Source of the DNA: Pholiota molesta | Lineage: Eukaryota > Basidiomycota > Agaricomycetes > Agaricales > Strophariaceae | Reading direction: 5' to 3' | Length of the DNA: 32,950 bases | Assembly (NCBI GenBank): GCA_014925825.1 | Contig: JACGCK010000367.1 | Location: 1 to 32,950, forward strand | Part shown: positions 30,708-32,950 of the stretch, one piece after another | Position numbering within the stretch: the first letter of the stretch is position 1 | Layout of the letters: every line of letters begins with the position of its first letter | Notes under the pieces: model-generated | What the model was told of the DNA's origin: nothing | The model's input: only the letters and a program-made list of their open reading frames with translations | The model's database searches: none | Made by a program: the position numbers and the translations under genes

Positions 30708-32950
30708 TCATCGGAGGTCACTGCCATCCACATCGCCTGCGAGGGCGCCACCACCACCACCGCCGCCGCCAAGTCCTCCCGTGAGGTCAATGAAGCGTGT
30801 AACGCGCTTCTTCGCCCGCGAGTCTGGACCCAGCGGTCGTCCTCGTCCTCGTCACTTCCACCACGCGTCGCATAGTGCGCGTGGCGCTCACACAGCATCC
30901 GGCCGTCCACCTCCCAGTAGTCATAGAGGCGCTCGTTGCATTCTGGGTATCCGGGGTATTCGCACGTCATATGCTCGGGGTGGTAGCGGTCGCCGGTGTG
31001 GGAGACGGCGCAGGGGCCTTCGATGGGCTGCCCGCATAGAGCGGCAGCGCAGAGAGAGTCGTTGGCCTCGTGGTAGTGGTATGCGCAGAGCGGTTTGCCG
31101 TCGTATACGTAGAAGGTCTTGTCTGGGAATGGTTTCTGTATATGAAGATAAGTCAGAATAAAAGTATGCCTGATTGTGAAATACGGACCTGGCAAGTAAA
31201 GCAGTTGAAGCATTCCTTGTGGTATTTCCCTTTCAGTTGTCCATCTGACGATGACACGGCCGCCTTTTCGATAGGTAAATTACAGCGGCGGCACTATATG
31301 GACAGGATAATCTTGAGAAGATAGAAAGATAAATGAATTAATAAACGCACCTTGGGCAAATACATATTCTTCCAGCATTCTCACACAAAACACCTCCTCC
31401 ATCAACCGACACCCATCGTCCATCCTCAATCGTCTTCGAACATCTCAAACAAGTCCTCACCCGCTTCCTCACTTCCTTCTTCACCGCACCGTCGTATCCA
31501 TCGTAAGTGACTTGTCCGTCAGTTTGGGGCTCGGGCTCGTCAACGACCGCATGGGTAACTTGATCGGTTTCTTCACAGCCTCGGGCGATTGCATTCCCTG
31601 AACCGTCCTGCTGCGCTGCGCCTTCGAGCCCCCTGCGCCACCCAACACTGAGTCGCCGTCCTCGTCATCGTCATAGTAATCATTGGCCGCTATCGTATCC
31701 AATTTACGCAGGCTAGAGCCTGAGCCAGCGCTGCTAATCGAGTTGCCATAGAGCCGCGACTTGCCCTCAGACGACACGGATCCCGCGGACTTGGTCGTGT
31801 TTTGCGCCTCTGCACCAGCGCCGTCCCGCCGTGAAATCCCGCCGGATCGCCCGCCGCTGCTCCCGCTCACACTGCGCCCCATAATCTCCGGCCCGCCACC
31901 TCTTGCGGTCAGTCGACGGCGTCCTCGACAAGCCGAGCGCCTGCGCGATCGCCGACGAATTCGAGCGCGCTCTGCCGTGCGGATCGTCCGCGCCGTCGCC
32001 GTTCGACGAGTACGACGAGCGCGACGCCATCGAGTTCTCGCGCGACAGCGACCGCACGGAGTTGGTCATGGGCCCGGAGTAGCCGATGCGGATGTCGCCG
32101 CGGTCGTTGGACCGCGAGCGCGAGCGCGAGGAGACGGAGCCGAACTGCATGTGCCGCGTCTTCGAGCTCGAGCGGTTGAGGATCGACGCGGCGACGGGGA
32201 CGGGCGGCGGCGGCGTCCGCGCCCGGCTCTTCCGCGTGCTGGAATTCGAGCGCCACGAGTTCAAGTCGTTGTCGCCGTCGTCTTCGTAATCCGTCGAGTC
32301 TGCGTAGGCCAGGCCGCCGTATTCGGAATCTGATTCGGTGGGCGAGGCTGGTTCGCGCTCTTCTCGGCGTGGGACGCTCTGCGAGCGAGGGATGCTCTTC
32401 GCGAGAGAGTCCGCGCGGCTACGGGTGTTCTCTCTCGAAGTAGTCGGCGTAATGGTGGATGATGATGTAGCAGTTGGAGTATTAGTGTCAAATTTTGGAG
32501 GGGTATCGGGGTGGTATCTGCAGGGGTATCTCTGGTTCAGCAGATCCAAGCCAGGAAGTCTGCCCCGGAATTCTCAAAAAATGGAAGGCGGCCCGTGATT
32601 GGCGAACGCAGCTGGCGTAGTAGCGGAGTAGTGTTGGTGTTAATGGTTGGCATTGCACCTTGTTTGGTTGGTATAGTTTGGGTTGGAGGTGAAGGTGTGC
32701 GTGTTTGTAGTTTTGTAGCAGTGTTGTTGTTTGATGCTAACGGATCGGCCTGAGAAAGCGGCGACACCGGCCCAGGTGAATAAGAGGAGTAACCAGATCC
32801 TGCAGACAACGGCGGAGTCGCGTTGCTATAAAGGATACACAAAATTAGCAAACAGGATTTGTTTCGTGACTGTGCTCGCCGGCACTATCGTTAGGAATTT
32901 GTAAGCACTTACATCGTGAAAGGCTATCAATATCCAGATATTGTGGGGCA
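30708..32950 (-). CDS. LIM-domain protein (paxillin-like), 5' end outside window, several apparent frameshifts
   Basis: LIM domains are double zinc fingers for protein binding; fungal paxillin-like proteins act at the cytokinetic ring and cell cortex. On the minus strand a Ser/Pro-rich N-terminal region (about 32825-31540, with LPGLDLLNQRYP, SVPRREEREPASP and an RSRSRS block) is followed by LIM1 (CLRCSKTIEDGRWVSVDGGG, then VLCENCWKNMYLPK), LIM2 (CRRCNLPIEKAAVSSSDGQ, YHKECFNCFTCQKPFPDKTF) and LIM3 (CGQPIEGPCAVSHTGDRYHP, HMTCEYPGYPEC, MLCERHAHYATRG). LIM2 is split by two short introns (about 31351-31292 and 31190-31138). The end reads KKRVTRFIDLTGGLGG and stops at 30708. The conserved reading changes frame near 32566, 31885-31930, 31490-31540, 31377 and 30818, each time as if a base were missing. 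A further intron lies at about 32912-32826, and more exons lie off the right edge. The zinc ligands are present, so consensus error is likelier than decay. Confidence 0.8.

Noticed and set aside
31761..32333. Arg-rich plus-strand open frame of 190 codons
   Set aside because: It is the complement of the Ser/Arg-rich N-terminal region of the LIM protein.

Overview
The window looks like the nuclear genome of a mushroom-forming basidiomycete (Agaricomycetes). Every gene I could splice has many short introns of about 45-90 nt with GT..AG ends. The families also fit: a Clp1-like clamp-development protein, a HET-domain protein, Zn2Cys6 regulators, an Erf2-type DHHC palmitoyltransferase and small secreted cysteine-rich proteins. 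No bacterial, organellar or CRISPR features were seen, and no tRNA or rRNA was recognised.

Layout. 1-1090 (-): 5' part of an F-box/WD40 gene that runs off the left edge and carries several apparent single-base losses. 1.1-3.6 kb: no convincing gene. 3659-4663 (+): Clp1-like gene, convergent with a HET-domain gene at 4842-6461 (-). 7733-8583 and 9570-10446 (+): tandem paralogues for secreted ten-cysteine proteins with identical six-exon structure. 11052-11837 (+): small two-helix membrane protein resembling TMEM223. 12466-15272 (+): DHHC palmitoyltransferase. 15.3-17.6 kb: long GC-rich intergenic region with a cluster of CCAAT boxes. 17621-21492 and 22178-25281 (+): tandem duplication of a Zn2Cys6 / fungal-specific transcription factor gene. 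The second copy has an unrelated N-terminal exon and several in-frame deletions. 25767-30223 (+): 21-exon Sac-domain phosphoinositide phosphatase. 30708->32950 (-): three-LIM-domain paxillin-like protein, 5' end outside the window.

Two points stand out. First, the tandem transcription factor pair is a fresh duplication whose second copy is a chimera: new N-terminus, shortened linker, loss of the Gln/Ala-rich C-terminal region and a frameshifted tail. Second, four of the genes (F-box, transcription factor copy 2, Sac, LIM) show single-base losses and no clear single-base gains, many at places where lengthening a short homopolymer by one restores the conserved reading. This is the signature of consensus errors in a long-read assembly, so these genes should not be called pseudogenes until checked against reads.

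The genes do not form one pathway. Clp1-like, HET, transcription factors and secreted proteins are typical accessory or developmental genes; the DHHC enzyme, Sac phosphatase, LIM protein and TMEM223-like protein are housekeeping membrane, cytoskeletal or mitochondrial genes.
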